This document shows, one piece after another, positions 28,811-37,572 of a stretch of DNA of 64,000 bases. A model generated the notes under the pieces. That model saw only the letters and a program-made list of their open reading frames with translations, ran no database searches and was not told the DNA's origin. A program made the position numbers and the translations under genes. Each line of letters starts with the position of its first letter. Within the stretch, counting starts at the first letter, position 1. The stretch spans positions 186,001 through 250,000 of the forward strand of contig RCZF01000001.1 of assembly GCA_006438735.1 (NCBI GenBank), given 5' to 3'. Origin of the DNA: Sphingomonas koreensis (GTDB lineage Bacteria; Pseudomonadota; Alphaproteobacteria; Sphingomonadales; Sphingomonadaceae).

Positions 28811-29923
28811 TCAGCGCGTGAACGGATCGACCGGCTGGATCGTGCCGTCAGGATTGAAGTGCAGCTCGGTCACTTTCACGTCGCGCAGGCTGTTGGTGTT
28901 GGAAAGCTGCGTGTCGGCGTAGAACAGCCACCATTTGCCGTCCCATTGAACGATCGAGTGATGCGTCGTCCAGCCTTGCACCGGCAGCAGGAAATGGCCT
29001 TGATAGGTGAAGGGGCCGTAAGGGTTGTCACCCGTAGCATAAGCTAGGAAGTGCGTGTCGCCGGTCGAGTAGGTGAAGTAATATTTGCCGGCACGCTTGA
29101 ACATCCACGATGCCTCGAAAAAGCGCTTGTCGTGATCGCCGCCGAGAACCGGCTTGCCGTTCGTATCGAGGATCACGACGTCACGGGTCGGTTCGGCGAA
29201 ATGCTTCATGTCGGGCGAAAGCTTCGCCATCTTGGCGGTAAGTGCGGGCTGATCGTCCTGGTGCAGATCGGTATCCGACCCGTTGGGATCGAAGCTGCCC
29301 GATACCCAGCGCTCGAGCTGTCCGCCCCATATGCCGCCGAAATACATATAGCTCGATCCGTCGTCATCGGTGAACACCGCGGGATCGATGCTATAGGCGC
29401 CGTCGATCGGCTTGGGCTCGGCCTTGAACGGACCGGTCGGGCTGGTCGAGGTGGCCACGCCGATGCGGAACACGTTGTTCGGATCGCGCGCCGGGAAATA
29501 GAGATAATAGGTGCCGTTCTTATAGGCGGCGTCGGGTGCCCACATCTGCTTGGCGGCCCAAGGCACGTCTTTCACGTCGAGCGCGACCGGGCCGACGTTC
29601 ACTGACCTGCCGATCCGATCCATTTCGAGCACGCGGTAATCGTGCATCGCATATTCGCTGCCGAGATCGTCGTCGGGAATGTCGGTCTTCACGTCGTGCG
29701 AAGGATAGACGTAAATCTTGCCGTTGAAGACATGCGCGGACGGATCGGCGAAATACAGCGAACTGACCAGCGGCTGCGACAGATAATGCCGGCCGTCGGG
29801 CGTGGCCGGCTGTGCCGCGGTGCTTTGGTCGGCGGGAACGGTCGAGGCGGTGGCGCAAGCGGCGAGCGCGATCGCGCTTCCCGCAACCAACGCCAATCGC
29901 GCGCGCTGTCTTAATCCAGGCAT
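28811..29923 (-). CDS. GH43 glycosidase, predicted lipoprotein
   Basis: A 370-residue five-bladed beta-propeller glycosidase. The signal sequence ends in a lipobox (SAIALAAC), so Cys at about residue 23 should be lipidated. The three GH43 carboxylates can be placed: Asp in YFADPSAHVFNGKIYVYPSH, Asp in SIDPAVFTDDDGSSYMYFG, and Glu in FFEASWMFKRAGKYYF. Relatives are arabinofuranosidases and xylosidases acting on arabinoxylan oligosaccharides; the exact activity is not clear. It starts the GH43-xylB-xylA operon with an operator 63 bp before its ATG. Confidence 0.9.
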   Translation of the reverse strand: MPGLRQRARLALVAGSAIALAACATASTVPADQSTAAQPATPDGRHYLSQPLVSSLYFADPSAHVFNGKIYVYPSHDVKTDIPDDDLGSEYAMHDYRVLEMDRIGRSVNVGPVALDVKDVPWAAKQMWAPDAAYKNGTYYLYFPARDPNNVFRIGVATSTSPTGPFKAEPKPIDGAYSIDPAVFTDDDGSSYMYFGGIWGGQLERWVSGSFDPNGSDTDLHQDDQPALTAKMAKLSPDMKHFAEPTRDVVILDTNGKPVLGGDHDKRFFEASWMFKRAGKYYFTYSTGDTHFLAYATGDNPYGPFTYQGHFLLPVQGWTTHHSIVQWDGKWWLFYADTQLSNTNSLRDVKVTELHFNPDGTIQPVDPFTR

Positions 29924-29985
29924 ATCTGCTCTCCCGAAACTGCCTTCTGTCGAGGCCGGTTGAATTTGCAGCCTGTCGCGAGCTG

Positions 29986-29999
29986 CGGTAGCGATACCA
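29986..29999. promoter_or_regulatory. Putative LacI-type operator (CGGTAGCGATACCA)
   Basis: One half matches the GGTAGC arm and the other the ATACCA arm seen in the 41206 site. It sits in the 180-bp region between the divergent GH43-xylB-xylA and cupin-GH43 operons and could control both. Confidence 0.65.
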
Positions 30000-30103
30000 T
30001 AAACGCCGCACCGCGCCGGGGCAAGGTCGGGATTGGACAGCCACGCGATTGTGCTGCACGAATTCGCCGCCGCGCGCGAACGGCAGATTGAGAGGATGAG
30101 GTC

Positions 30104-31138
30104 GTGATCGAGGATATCCCCGCCGCCACCGATCGCCGCGTCAAAGAGCGCGGCCGGGTCGATGCGGCGACTTTCGAGCGCGAGATTGTGCCGGTCTACG
30201 AACCCGTCGTGTTGCGAGGGCAGGTGTCGGACTGGCCAGCGTGCGCCGCGGGGCAGGCCGGACCGCGCGCGATGGCGGATTATCTCGTCCAGTTCGGCGG
30301 CGGCAAGCCGCTCGAGGTGCTCGTCGCCGCGCCCGAGGTTGGTGGACGTTATTTCTACAGCGATGACATGAGCGGGTTCAATTTTAGTCGCCAGAATGTA
30401 GCGTTATCACCCTTCGTCGCGGAACTCGTTCGCCTAGCCGAAGAGAAGGTGGAAGCGCCGCACGCGCTCTACGCCAGCGCCGCCACCGCGCCCGATCACA
30501 TGCCGGGCTGGGCCGAGGCCAACCGGCTTGATCTGCCGGCCACCGGCGCGACGCCGCGGCTGTGGATCGGCAACGCCGTCCAGGTCGCGACGCACTACGA
30601 CAATTCGGCCAATCTCGCCGCGGTAGTCGCGGGCCGGCGGCGCTTCACTTTGTTCCCGCCCGAGCAGGTCGCGAACCTCTATCTCGGCCCGCTCGAACGC
30701 ACGCTGGCGGGCCCGCCGAACAGCATGGTCGATCCCGAAGCGCCCGATCTGGCGCGCTATCCGCGCTATGCCGAGGCGCTGAAGTACGCGCAGGTCGCCG
30801 AGCTCAAGCCAGGCGACGTGCTGTTCATCCCGGCGATCTGGTGGCACCACGTCCGCTCGTTCGATGCGTTCAACCTGCTGGTCAATTACTGGTGGACGCA
30901 GCATCAAACGGTGTCGCCGTTTCCCGCGATGATCCACGCGATGTTGGCGCTGCGCGATCTGCCGCCGCCCGAGAAAAATGCCTGGCGCGCCTGGTTCGAT
31001 CATGTCGTGTTCGATGATGACGCCGCGTCGGCGGGCGATCATTTGCCCGAGGCGGCGCGCGGCGTGCTCGGCGCGGATACGCCGGAGCGGACGCGCAACA
31101 TCCTGGGCTATCTCCGCAACATGCTCGGTCAGGCATGA
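30104..31138 (+). CDS. Cupin-like / JmjC-type 2-oxoglutarate-dependent oxygenase homologue
   Basis: A 344-residue double-stranded beta-helix protein of the cupin_8 (FIH/JmjC-like) group. The iron facial triad is complete: His-x-Asp in VATHYDNSANLAAVVAG and the distal His in LFIPAIWWHHVRSFDAFNLL. FNFSRQN and RRFTLFPPEQVANLY are further group signatures. No signal peptide, so cytoplasmic. GTG 30104 has AGGATGAGG upstream. Its stop overlaps the GH43 start (ATGA). The family hydroxylates proteins or small molecules in other systems; the substrate here is unknown. It is paralogous to 45137-46162. Confidence 0.87.
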   Translation: MIEDIPAATDRRVKERGRVDAATFEREIVPVYEPVVLRGQVSDWPACAAGQAGPRAMADYLVQFGGGKPLEVLVAAPEVGGRYFYSDDMSGFNFSRQNVALSPFVAELVRLAEEKVEAPHALYASAATAPDHMPGWAEANRLDLPATGATPRLWIGNAVQVATHYDNSANLAAVVAGRRRFTLFPPEQVANLYLGPLERTLAGPPNSMVDPEAPDLARYPRYAEALKYAQVAELKPGDVLFIPAIWWHHVRSFDAFNLLVNYWWTQHQTVSPFPAMIHAMLALRDLPPPEKNAWRAWFDHVVFDDDAASAGDHLPEAARGVLGADTPERTRNILGYLRNMLGQA

Positions 31139-32808
31139 TCCGCCACGTCCTGCGGTGTCTCGCCGCGATGGCAGTCGCGCTGGCGGCGACGGCAAATGCG
31201 ACCACACTGCCAGGCGCCCGCTTCGAATGGGCCGAATATCGCGGCGTCGCGCCCGGCGGCGCGACTCCCGCCGGCGCCTACCGCAACCCGATTCTCGCCG
31301 GCTTCTATTCCGATCCCGGCATTTTGCGCGTCGGCGACAGTTTCTATCTCGTCAATTCGACCTTCTCCTGGTTCCCCAGCATCCCGGTGTTCAAGAGCAC
31401 CGATCTCGTCCATTGGCGCCAGATCGGCAACGCGATCGATCGGCCCGGCCAACTCGATTTCACGGGGCTGGGCATGTCGCGCGGCGTGTTCGCGCCGGCG
31501 ATCAGCTATCATGATGGACTGTTCTACATCGCCGACGCCTGCGTGGATTGTGGCGGCACCTTCATCGTCACCGCGCGCGATCCCGCCGGGCCGTGGTCCG
31601 ATCCGGTGTGGCTCAAGACGATCGACGGCATCGATCCGTCGTTGTTCTTCGACGACGACGGCAGCGTGTGGATGGTCAACAACCGCGCCCCGGCCGAACC
31701 GCCGCGCTACGACGGCCACCGCGCCCTGTGGCTGCAGCAGATCGATTCCAAGACGCTGCAGCCAAAGGGCGACGCGCACATGATCGTCGATGGCGGCGTC
31801 GATCCGGCGGCGAAGCCGGTGTGGATCGAGGGGCCGCATTTGTTCAAGCGCGACGGCCGTTATTATCTCAGCGCGGCGGAGGGGGGCACCAGTGTCAACC
31901 ACAGCCAGGTGATCTTTCGCAGCGACTCGCTGAACGGCCCGTTCCGGCCCGCGCCGCCGGCGATCAACCCGATCCTCACCCAGCGCGATCTCGATCCCGG
32001 TCGCCGCGATCCGGTCACTTCGGCAGGCCATGCCGATCTGGTCCGCCTCGCCGACGATAGTTGGTGGGCGGTGTTCCTTGCCACCGAGCCTTACGCCGGC
32101 GATCTCTACAACACCGGGCGCGAGACGTTCCTGCTGCCGGTGACGTGGCGCGACGGCTGGCCGGTGATCCTGCGGCACGGACAGGCGGTTCCGCGCTTCG
32201 TCGCCGCACCCGCGTTACCCCGCTTCACGGCCGCGCCGATGACCGGCAGTTTCGTGGCGCGCGATGCGTTCGACGGAACGCGCCTCGGCCCCGAATGGAT
32301 GATGATGCGCACGCCCAAGCAGCATTGGTGGCATCTCGGCGGCGGCGCGCTGACGCTCGATGCGCGTCCGGTCGGCATCGGCGACCAGGGGCAGCCGAGT
32401 TTCATCGCCCGCCGCCAGCAGCACGCCGATGCGACGCTGACTACCGCACTCGTCTTCGCCCCGCAGGAAGGGCAGGCGGCGGGCCTCGCCGCGGTGCAGG
32501 ACGATGCCTCGTTCCTGTCGATCGCGCTGATCCGCACGGGCGGCCGCACGATGATCCGCGCCGCGCGCCGCGCCGGGCCCGATCAGCCCGCCGCCGGCGT
32601 CACGATCGCCGATGCGCCGGTGACGATCGCGCGCGGCGCGCCGGTCTATCTCCGCATCCACGCCAGGGGCGCTCGCTACGATCTGTCCTATGCAACATCC
32701 GCAGGCGCTTGGCGGATGCTGGCGCGCGACGTCGATGGCACGAACCTCAGCACCGCCAAGGCCGGGGGCTTCACCGGCGCGATGATCGGGATGTTCGCGC
32801 AGCGCTAA
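31135..32808 (+). CDS. GH43 beta-xylosidase/arabinofuranosidase with C-terminal beta-sandwich
   Basis: A 557-residue secreted enzyme. Signal peptide MIRHVLRCLAAMAVALAATANA. The propeller carries the catalytic base Asp in NPILAGFYSDPGILRVGD, the pKa Asp in GIDPSLFFDDDGSVWMV and the acid Glu in VWIEGPHLFKRDGRYYL. From about residue 375 a concanavalin-like C2 domain follows (RDAFDGTRLGPEWMMMRTP), typical of GH43 beta-xylosidases. It is translationally coupled to the cupin gene. Its 3' end overlaps the opposite-strand gene by four bases at the stop codons. Confidence 0.92.
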   Translation: MIRHVLRCLAAMAVALAATANATTLPGARFEWAEYRGVAPGGATPAGAYRNPILAGFYSDPGILRVGDSFYLVNSTFSWFPSIPVFKSTDLVHWRQIGNAIDRPGQLDFTGLGMSRGVFAPAISYHDGLFYIADACVDCGGTFIVTARDPAGPWSDPVWLKTIDGIDPSLFFDDDGSVWMVNNRAPAEPPRYDGHRALWLQQIDSKTLQPKGDAHMIVDGGVDPAAKPVWIEGPHLFKRDGRYYLSAAEGGTSVNHSQVIFRSDSLNGPFRPAPPAINPILTQRDLDPGRRDPVTSAGHADLVRLADDSWWAVFLATEPYAGDLYNTGRETFLLPVTWRDGWPVILRHGQAVPRFVAAPALPRFTAAPMTGSFVARDAFDGTRLGPEWMMMRTPKQHWWHLGGGALTLDARPVGIGDQGQPSFIARRQQHADATLTTALVFAPQEGQAAGLAAVQDDASFLSIALIRTGGRTMIRAARRAGPDQPAAGVTIADAPVTIARGAPVYLRIHARGARYDLSYATSAGAWRMLARDVDGTNLSTAKAGGFTGAMIGMFAQR

Positions 32809-33398
32809 TTATGCGGAAGCGTGGCGATGTCCTGGTTAGGCCCGAAATCGAGCACGAACACCGGGCCCAGATCGACGACGTGCTTGTCGGCCGCCAATTG
32901 CACGCTGGCTTGCGCTGCGCCGCCGGCAAAAGCTGCGCCGGCCTTGCCTGCCGCATAATAGAGTTTCCAGCCGTTGGTGATCGTTACATCGGCGCCGGCG
33001 ATCGGGATGTAGGGCGCGGCATTCCCGGTCGCGCCGATCTGCACCGCTGTGGTCTCGCCGTCCTTCACCATTGGCGCGCGAAGATAGACCGCCACCAGGA
33101 TCGCATCGCCCGCCGCGATCGGCTTCTGGATCGGCGACAGCGCGCCGACGTCCCACGGGTTGGCGCCCTTGGCCGCGATCTTGACGCGCACCGCTTCGCC
33201 GCCCGGCACCTCGGGGGCTTTGACCGGCCGGCCCTTGTCGTCGCCGCCATAGAATTGCCAGTTGGTGCCCGGCTGATTGATCGCCTTTTGCAGGATGTCG
33301 GATGGCGCCGCTTGGGGCGCGCCGCCCGCCTGCGCCGCCAGCGGCGATGCCGCGGCGGCCGCACCGGCGGCAAGGATGGCGATGATCCTGGTGTCCAT
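32805..33398 (-). CDS. Secreted stand-alone carbohydrate-binding-module-like protein
   Basis: A 197-residue exported protein. ATG 33398 has AGGGAGAG upstream and starts a signal peptide (MDTRIIAILAAGAAAAASPLAAQA). The mature part has GTNWQFYGGDD, GANPWDVGALSPIQKPIAAG, AILVAVYLRAP and PVFVLDFGP. That pattern (Asn-Pro-Trp-Asp, then a basic Gly turn and a strand ending in R-A) is seen in CBM4/9-type sandwich domains attached to xylanases and esterases. No catalytic domain is attached. It follows the GH3 gene by 44 bp and is probably co-transcribed. A xylan-binding accessory role is inferred. Confidence 0.65.
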   Translation of the reverse strand: MDTRIIAILAAGAAAAASPLAAQAGGAPQAAPSDILQKAINQPGTNWQFYGGDDKGRPVKAPEVPGGEAVRVKIAAKGANPWDVGALSPIQKPIAAGDAILVAVYLRAPMVKDGETTAVQIGATGNAAPYIPIAGADVTITNGWKLYYAAGKAGAAFAGGAAQASVQLAADKHVVDLGPVFVLDFGPNQDIATLPHN

Positions 33399-33442
33399 TT
33401 TTCTCTCCCTGCTGTGAAGCGCTCTCGCGGCGCGTGGTGGTT

Positions 33443-35872
33443 TCAAACGATCGTCAGCATCGCCGATTTGACGCTGGCCGAGCTGTTGCCGGCCATGATT
33501 TCCACCTCCCCGGGCTCGACGACGTTCTTCATCGCGTTGCTCCAGATCCGGAAATCGTCGCCGCCGAGCGTGAAGCGAACGGTGCGGCGCTCGCCCGGCT
33601 TCAGCGTGATGCGGGAGAAGCCTTTCAACGCCATCACCGGCTGCGTCACCGATGCGGTGACATGGCGAATATAGAGCTGCACCACCTCGTCGCCGGCCAC
33701 CGCGCCGGTGTTGGCGACATCGACCGCGATCGTGACGCTGTCCGCACGGCCGATCTGCGGAGCGGACAAGGCGGGCGCGCCGATCTCGAAGCTGGTGTAG
33801 CTCAGCCCGTGGCCGAACGGGAACAACGGTTCGGTCGTCTCGAACAGATAACCGCGCATCGCGCTCGGCTTGTGATCATAAAAGGTCGGCACCTGGCCCA
33901 CCGTGCGCACCACCGTCACCGGCAGTTTCGCGCCGGGATTGATATCGCCGAACAGCGCTTCGGCCATCGCCGTGCCGCCCTCCTGGCCGAGATACCAGCA
34001 TTCGAGCATCGCCGGCGCACGCTCGGCGACTGTCGGCCAGCTCGGCGGCCGGCCGTTGATCGCGACGACCACCACCGGCTTGCCGGTCGCCATCATCGCC
34101 TCGAACAACTCGTCCTGCTGGCTGGTCAGATCAAGGTCCGCTGCGTCGCCGAGATGCGTCTTGGCGAAGCCCTCGCGGCTGGTCTGCTCGTTGCCGCCGA
34201 TCGCCAACACGATTACATCGGCGTCGCGCGCCACGCCGGCCGCCTCGGCGATCAGCGCGCGGTTGGCGGCGGGATCGGGGAGCACCACCGCATCAGATGA
34301 GCGATCGTCGCCCTCGGTAATGAAACACCCTTGGGCATGGATGACCTTGGCCTTGCTGCCCACCCGGGCGCGGATGCCGTCGAGCAGCGTCACCGCCTGT
34401 TTGGGGACGCTCGAATAGCCGCCGAGCCGGGCGATTGCGGCATTCGGCCCGATCACCGCAATCGTGCCGCGGGGTTGCAGCGGCAGCGTGCCGCCTTCGT
34501 TCTTGAGCAGGCAGATCGCCTTGCGCGCCGCCTCCAGCGCAACCGCGCGCGCTTCGGCATTGCCGGTGATCCGCGCGGCCAGCGCGGCGTCACCATAGGG
34601 GTTGTCGAACAGCCCGGCGCGGAACTTGAACGTCAGGATGCGCGTCACCGCCGCATCGATCGCCGCTTGCGTCACGCGCCCGTCGCGGACCTGCTCGCCG
34701 AGCGTGCGATAGGCAAGTCCGTCGGGCAGATCGCTGTCCACGCCCGCGGCCAGCGCCAGCCGCGCCGCGCCGGGCAGATCGGCGGCGACATGGTGCAGCG
34801 TCGCCAATTCCTCGATCGCGCCGTAATCGCTCGAAATCAGCCCATCGAAGCCCCATTCGCCGCGCAGCACGTCGCCGAGCAGCCAGCGATTGGCGTGGCT
34901 CGGCACGCCGTCGATCTCATTGTAGCTCGGCATCACCGCGCCGATCGAGGTGCGCGAAACGACCGCGCGGAACGGCGGGAAGAAATTCTCGCGCAGGTAG
35001 CGCGGGCCGAACGGCGCCGGCGCGACATTCTCGCCCGCCTGCGGCTCGCCGTGGCCGGTCATGTGCTTGAGCGTAGCGAACACCTTGTCGTGACCCAGCC
35101 GCTCGAATTTGCCCGCGCCCTGCAACCCCTCGACCGCGGCGACGCCCATCGCGCCGCACAGATACGGGTCTTCGCCGTAGGTTTCCTCGATCCGCCCCCA
35201 GCGCGGATCACGGCAGATGTCGACTACCGGCGACAACACGTAGGGGATACCGCGCGCGCGAACCTCGCGTGCGACGATCGCCTGCACGCGCCGCATCAGA
35301 TCGGTGTCGAACGTGCCGGACAGGGCAATCGCCTGCGGGAACATCGTCGCTTCGGTCGCCATATACCCGTGCAGCGATTCCTCGTGGAACAGCACCGGGA
35401 TGCCGAGGCGCGTGCGCTCCATCGCCCAGCGCTGCACCGCGTTGACGAAGGCGACCGTGTCGGTCGGCGTGCGCCAATTGGCGGCAGTGCCGCCGGCCGC
35501 GTCGCCCACGCCGGGGCCACCGCGCTTGTCGGATGGCCGCGCGACCGCGCCGAAGCCGTTCGGATAGGCCGCCGACGCCTTTTCCGGTGAAAAGGTCAGC
35601 CCGTCCATCACATCGGCCTTGGACGCCCACAGCGCGATCATCTGCGCGACCTTCTCGTCGAGCGTCATTCGCCCGAGCAGATCCTTGACGCGGTCGGCGA
35701 TCGGCGCGCGGTAGTCCTTGTAGACTGCTCCTCGCACGACCGCGTGGAGCGGGGCGGGGAGGAGGGCGATGGCCGACGCCGAACCCAGCCAGACCATCGC
35801 TCGGCGCCGACCCGGATCGGTAGGCGAAATGGCCGATCCGCCGCCGGTGCCGGTTCGCAATATCAAAGCCAA
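33443..35872 (-). CDS. GH3 beta-glycosidase (probable beta-xylosidase/glucosidase), exported
   Basis: An 809-residue enzyme if translation starts at TTG 35872, which has GGGAGGA five bases upstream. The frame extends to 36073 but that stretch contains the operator and no homology. The N-terminus then has a Tat-like signal (GRRRAMVWLGSASAIALL). Domain 1 (TIM barrel) carries KDLLGRMTLDEKVAQM, the nucleophile Asp in GFDGLISSDYGAIEEL, and KVFATLKHMTGHGEP. Domain 2 follows with GTIAVIGPNAAIARLGGYS, and a C-terminal fibronectin III-like domain has AGDEVVQLYI and LKPGERRTV. It removes terminal xylose or glucose from oligosaccharides. Confidence 0.92.
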   Translation of the reverse strand: MALILRTGTGGGSAISPTDPGRRRAMVWLGSASAIALLPAPLHAVVRGAVYKDYRAPIADRVKDLLGRMTLDEKVAQMIALWASKADVMDGLTFSPEKASAAYPNGFGAVARPSDKRGGPGVGDAAGGTAANWRTPTDTVAFVNAVQRWAMERTRLGIPVLFHEESLHGYMATEATMFPQAIALSGTFDTDLMRRVQAIVAREVRARGIPYVLSPVVDICRDPRWGRIEETYGEDPYLCGAMGVAAVEGLQGAGKFERLGHDKVFATLKHMTGHGEPQAGENVAPAPFGPRYLRENFFPPFRAVVSRTSIGAVMPSYNEIDGVPSHANRWLLGDVLRGEWGFDGLISSDYGAIEELATLHHVAADLPGAARLALAAGVDSDLPDGLAYRTLGEQVRDGRVTQAAIDAAVTRILTFKFRAGLFDNPYGDAALAARITGNAEARAVALEAARKAICLLKNEGGTLPLQPRGTIAVIGPNAAIARLGGYSSVPKQAVTLLDGIRARVGSKAKVIHAQGCFITEGDDRSSDAVVLPDPAANRALIAEAAGVARDADVIVLAIGGNEQTSREGFAKTHLGDAADLDLTSQQDELFEAMMATGKPVVVVAINGRPPSWPTVAERAPAMLECWYLGQEGGTAMAEALFGDINPGAKLPVTVVRTVGQVPTFYDHKPSAMRGYLFETTEPLFPFGHGLSYTSFEIGAPALSAPQIGRADSVTIAVDVANTGAVAGDEVVQLYIRHVTASVTQPVMALKGFSRITLKPGERRTVRFTLGGDDFRIWSNAMKNVVEPGEVEIMAGNSSASVKSAMLTIV

Positions 35873-35919
35873 ATCATCCTCCCTGCGGCGGCGCGTCGGG
35901 CGAGCCGCTGATCTTTTTT

Positions 35920-35933
35920 CGGTAGCGCTATCT
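35920..35933. promoter_or_regulatory. Putative LacI-type operator (CGGTAGCGCTATCT)
   Basis: Matches 11 of 14 consensus positions, with the central GGTAGCGCTA intact. It lies 47 bp upstream of the proposed GH3 TTG start. Confidence 0.55.
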
Positions 35934-36005
35934 TTTCTGGCCCAGCCAACCCTGTCAATGCCAAGCGCAGAGCGGCCGAAGCCGCCCACAACGAGAGGTG
36001 TCGCG

Positions 36006-36442
36006 GTGGCCAATCGGCTCCGCCGAGCGCTCGCCGATTTGGCGCTGCTGTGTGGCGGGCGTCGCCGGCGCACGCCGACGACGGCTATCGGTTGTGGCTG
36101 CGCTAAGCGCTGCTCGACGCTGCAGCTCGCGCCCGCCTTGTGCCGCGCGCCACCGCAATCACCGCCGCGGCGAAACCGTCGCCGATGATCGAAGCCGCCC
36201 TAGCGGAGTTCGATCGCGGTTTCGCGGCATGATCGGACACGTGATGCCGCACGCCGCGAGTGCGACGCCAGCAGCTCCATTGGACGCAGGCTTCCTGCCA
36301 TACGCTGCCGGCTGGCTATCCCATGCCGGCGCACGATCTTGCGTATTATGAACCGCTGAAATTTCCAGACGCACCGGACAGGCGAAGTGATGAGCGAATT
36401 GGTGCGGGTTTTTCTTGTCCAATGACGGCCAAGTTGGTCTAA
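36006..36442 (+). pseudogene. Internally deleted second GH67 alpha-glucuronidase gene
   Basis: The 5' part reads SPAHADDGYRLWLR, then a stop codon where aguA has Tyr, then an in-frame continuation ending IEAALAEFDRGFAA and a stop. These align with ADDGYRLWLRY and IAAALAEFDRGF of the intact aguA at 17692-19851. About 30 bases later the 3' part reads GYPMPAHDLAYYEPLKFPDAPD, aligning with SYPAPAHDLSYYEALHFDDAPG, the extreme C-terminus of aguA. Some 600 central codons are missing, and a frameshift separates the remains of the signal peptide (GTG at 36006) from the mature start. The plus-strand remnant runs into the upstream region of the LacI gene. Confidence 0.85.
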
Positions 36443-36468
36443 AGCGCGGGCGAGGAGCCCAAGCCGCC

Positions 36469-37539
36469 GTGCCTGAAAATAAACTATCCCGAGCCGCCAC
36501 GATCAGCGACGTCGCCCGCAAGGCTGGCGTCTCGCCGATGACGGTGTCGCGCGTCATCAACGGCGAGCGCAGCGTGCGCCCGGCGACTCGCGCGCTGGTC
36601 GAGGCGGCGGTCGCCGAATTGAGCTACGCGCCCAATTCGGCCGCGCGCGCGCTCGCCGGCGCCAAGCCGATCCGCATCGGCCTGCTCTATAGCAACCCCA
36701 GCGCGGCCTATCTCAGCGAACTGCTTGTCGGCGCGCTCGATTACGCCAGCCGGGGTACGGTCGAACTCGTGCTCGAAAAATGTGACCCCGATCGCCATGA
36801 GAATGAATCGATCGATCGACTCATCCGCGCGCGCGTCGATGGCGTGGTCCTGCCGTCGCCGGTGTGCGATTCAAAAGCGGTGATCACCGCGCTCACCGCG
36901 GCGGGCGTGCCCGGTGTCGCGGTGGCCAGCGGCGATCCGGATGCGCGGGTTTCCGCCGTTAGTATCGACGATTACGGTGCCGCTTTCGACATGACCCAGC
37001 ATCTGTTGTCGCTGGGTCATCAGCGGATCGGTTTCATTATCGGCAACCCCAATCAGACCGCCAGCGCCCGGCGCCTTGCCGGGTATCGCGCCGCTATCGA
37101 GGAAGCCGGGATCACGCTCGACGAGGCGCTGATCGAGCAAGGGCTGTTCACCTACCGATCGGGGCTCGACGCTGCCGAACACCTGCTCAAGGCGGCCAGT
37201 CCACCGTCGGCCATCTTTGCCAGCAATGACGATATGGCTGCGGCCGCCGTGGCCGTGGCGCATCGCTGCGGGCTCGACGTGCCGAGCGATCTGACCGTTT
37301 GCGGATTCGACGATTCTGCGTTGGCCACGACGATCTGGCCGGAACTGACAACGATCCATCAGCCGATCGCGGACATGTCGGTGGCGGCGATCGAGTTGCT
37401 GGTGGCCGAGGTGCGGGCGCGTCGATTGGGCGAGCCGCCGGCGCCGTCTCGCGTCCAACTCGATTTCGAATTCATTCGTCGCCAATCCGATGCGGCACCG
37501 CGCCGCCGCCCGCCGGCCGTGGCGGCGGCGTCCAACTGA
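36469..37539 (+). CDS. LacI-family transcriptional regulator
   Basis: A 356-residue repressor-type protein. The helix-turn-helix is at about residues 11-30 (ISDVARKAGVSPMTVSRVIN), followed by the hinge helix region YAPNSAARALAG. The periplasmic-binding-like effector domain includes HLLSLGHQRIGFIIGN, PSAIFASNDDMAAAAV and VCGFDDSALATTIWPELTT. The start is GTG 36469 (MPENKLSRAATISDVA) with GAGGAG upstream; a TTG at 36415 is possible. It is the only LacI-type gene among the xylan genes and so the best candidate for the six palindromic operators. The effector is probably a xylan-derived sugar (inference). Confidence 0.93.
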   Translation: MPENKLSRAATISDVARKAGVSPMTVSRVINGERSVRPATRALVEAAVAELSYAPNSAARALAGAKPIRIGLLYSNPSAAYLSELLVGALDYASRGTVELVLEKCDPDRHENESIDRLIRARVDGVVLPSPVCDSKAVITALTAAGVPGVAVASGDPDARVSAVSIDDYGAAFDMTQHLLSLGHQRIGFIIGNPNQTASARRLAGYRAAIEEAGITLDEALIEQGLFTYRSGLDAAEHLLKAASPPSAIFASNDDMAAAAVAVAHRCGLDVPSDLTVCGFDDSALATTIWPELTTIHQPIADMSVAAIELLVAEVRARRLGEPPAPSRVQLDFEFIRRQSDAAPRRRPPAVAAASN

Positions 37540-37544
37540 GGCGG

Positions 37545-37563
37545 GGCGGCGGCCGAAGCCGCC
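37545..37563. terminator. Possible hairpin between convergent LacI and sugar porter genes
   Basis: GGCGGC (37545-37550) pairs with GCCGCC (37558-37563) around a 7-base loop in the 33-bp gap between the two stop codons. There is no T tract on either side, so termination here is a weak prediction. Confidence 0.35.
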
Positions 37564-37572
37564 ACCCGGCGA

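Noticed and set aside
35873..36073. N-terminal extension of the GH3 protein to 36073
   Set aside because: The extension is arginine-rich, contains the predicted operator, overlaps the GH67 remnant and lacks a ribosome-binding site, whereas TTG 35872 has one and gives a signal peptide.
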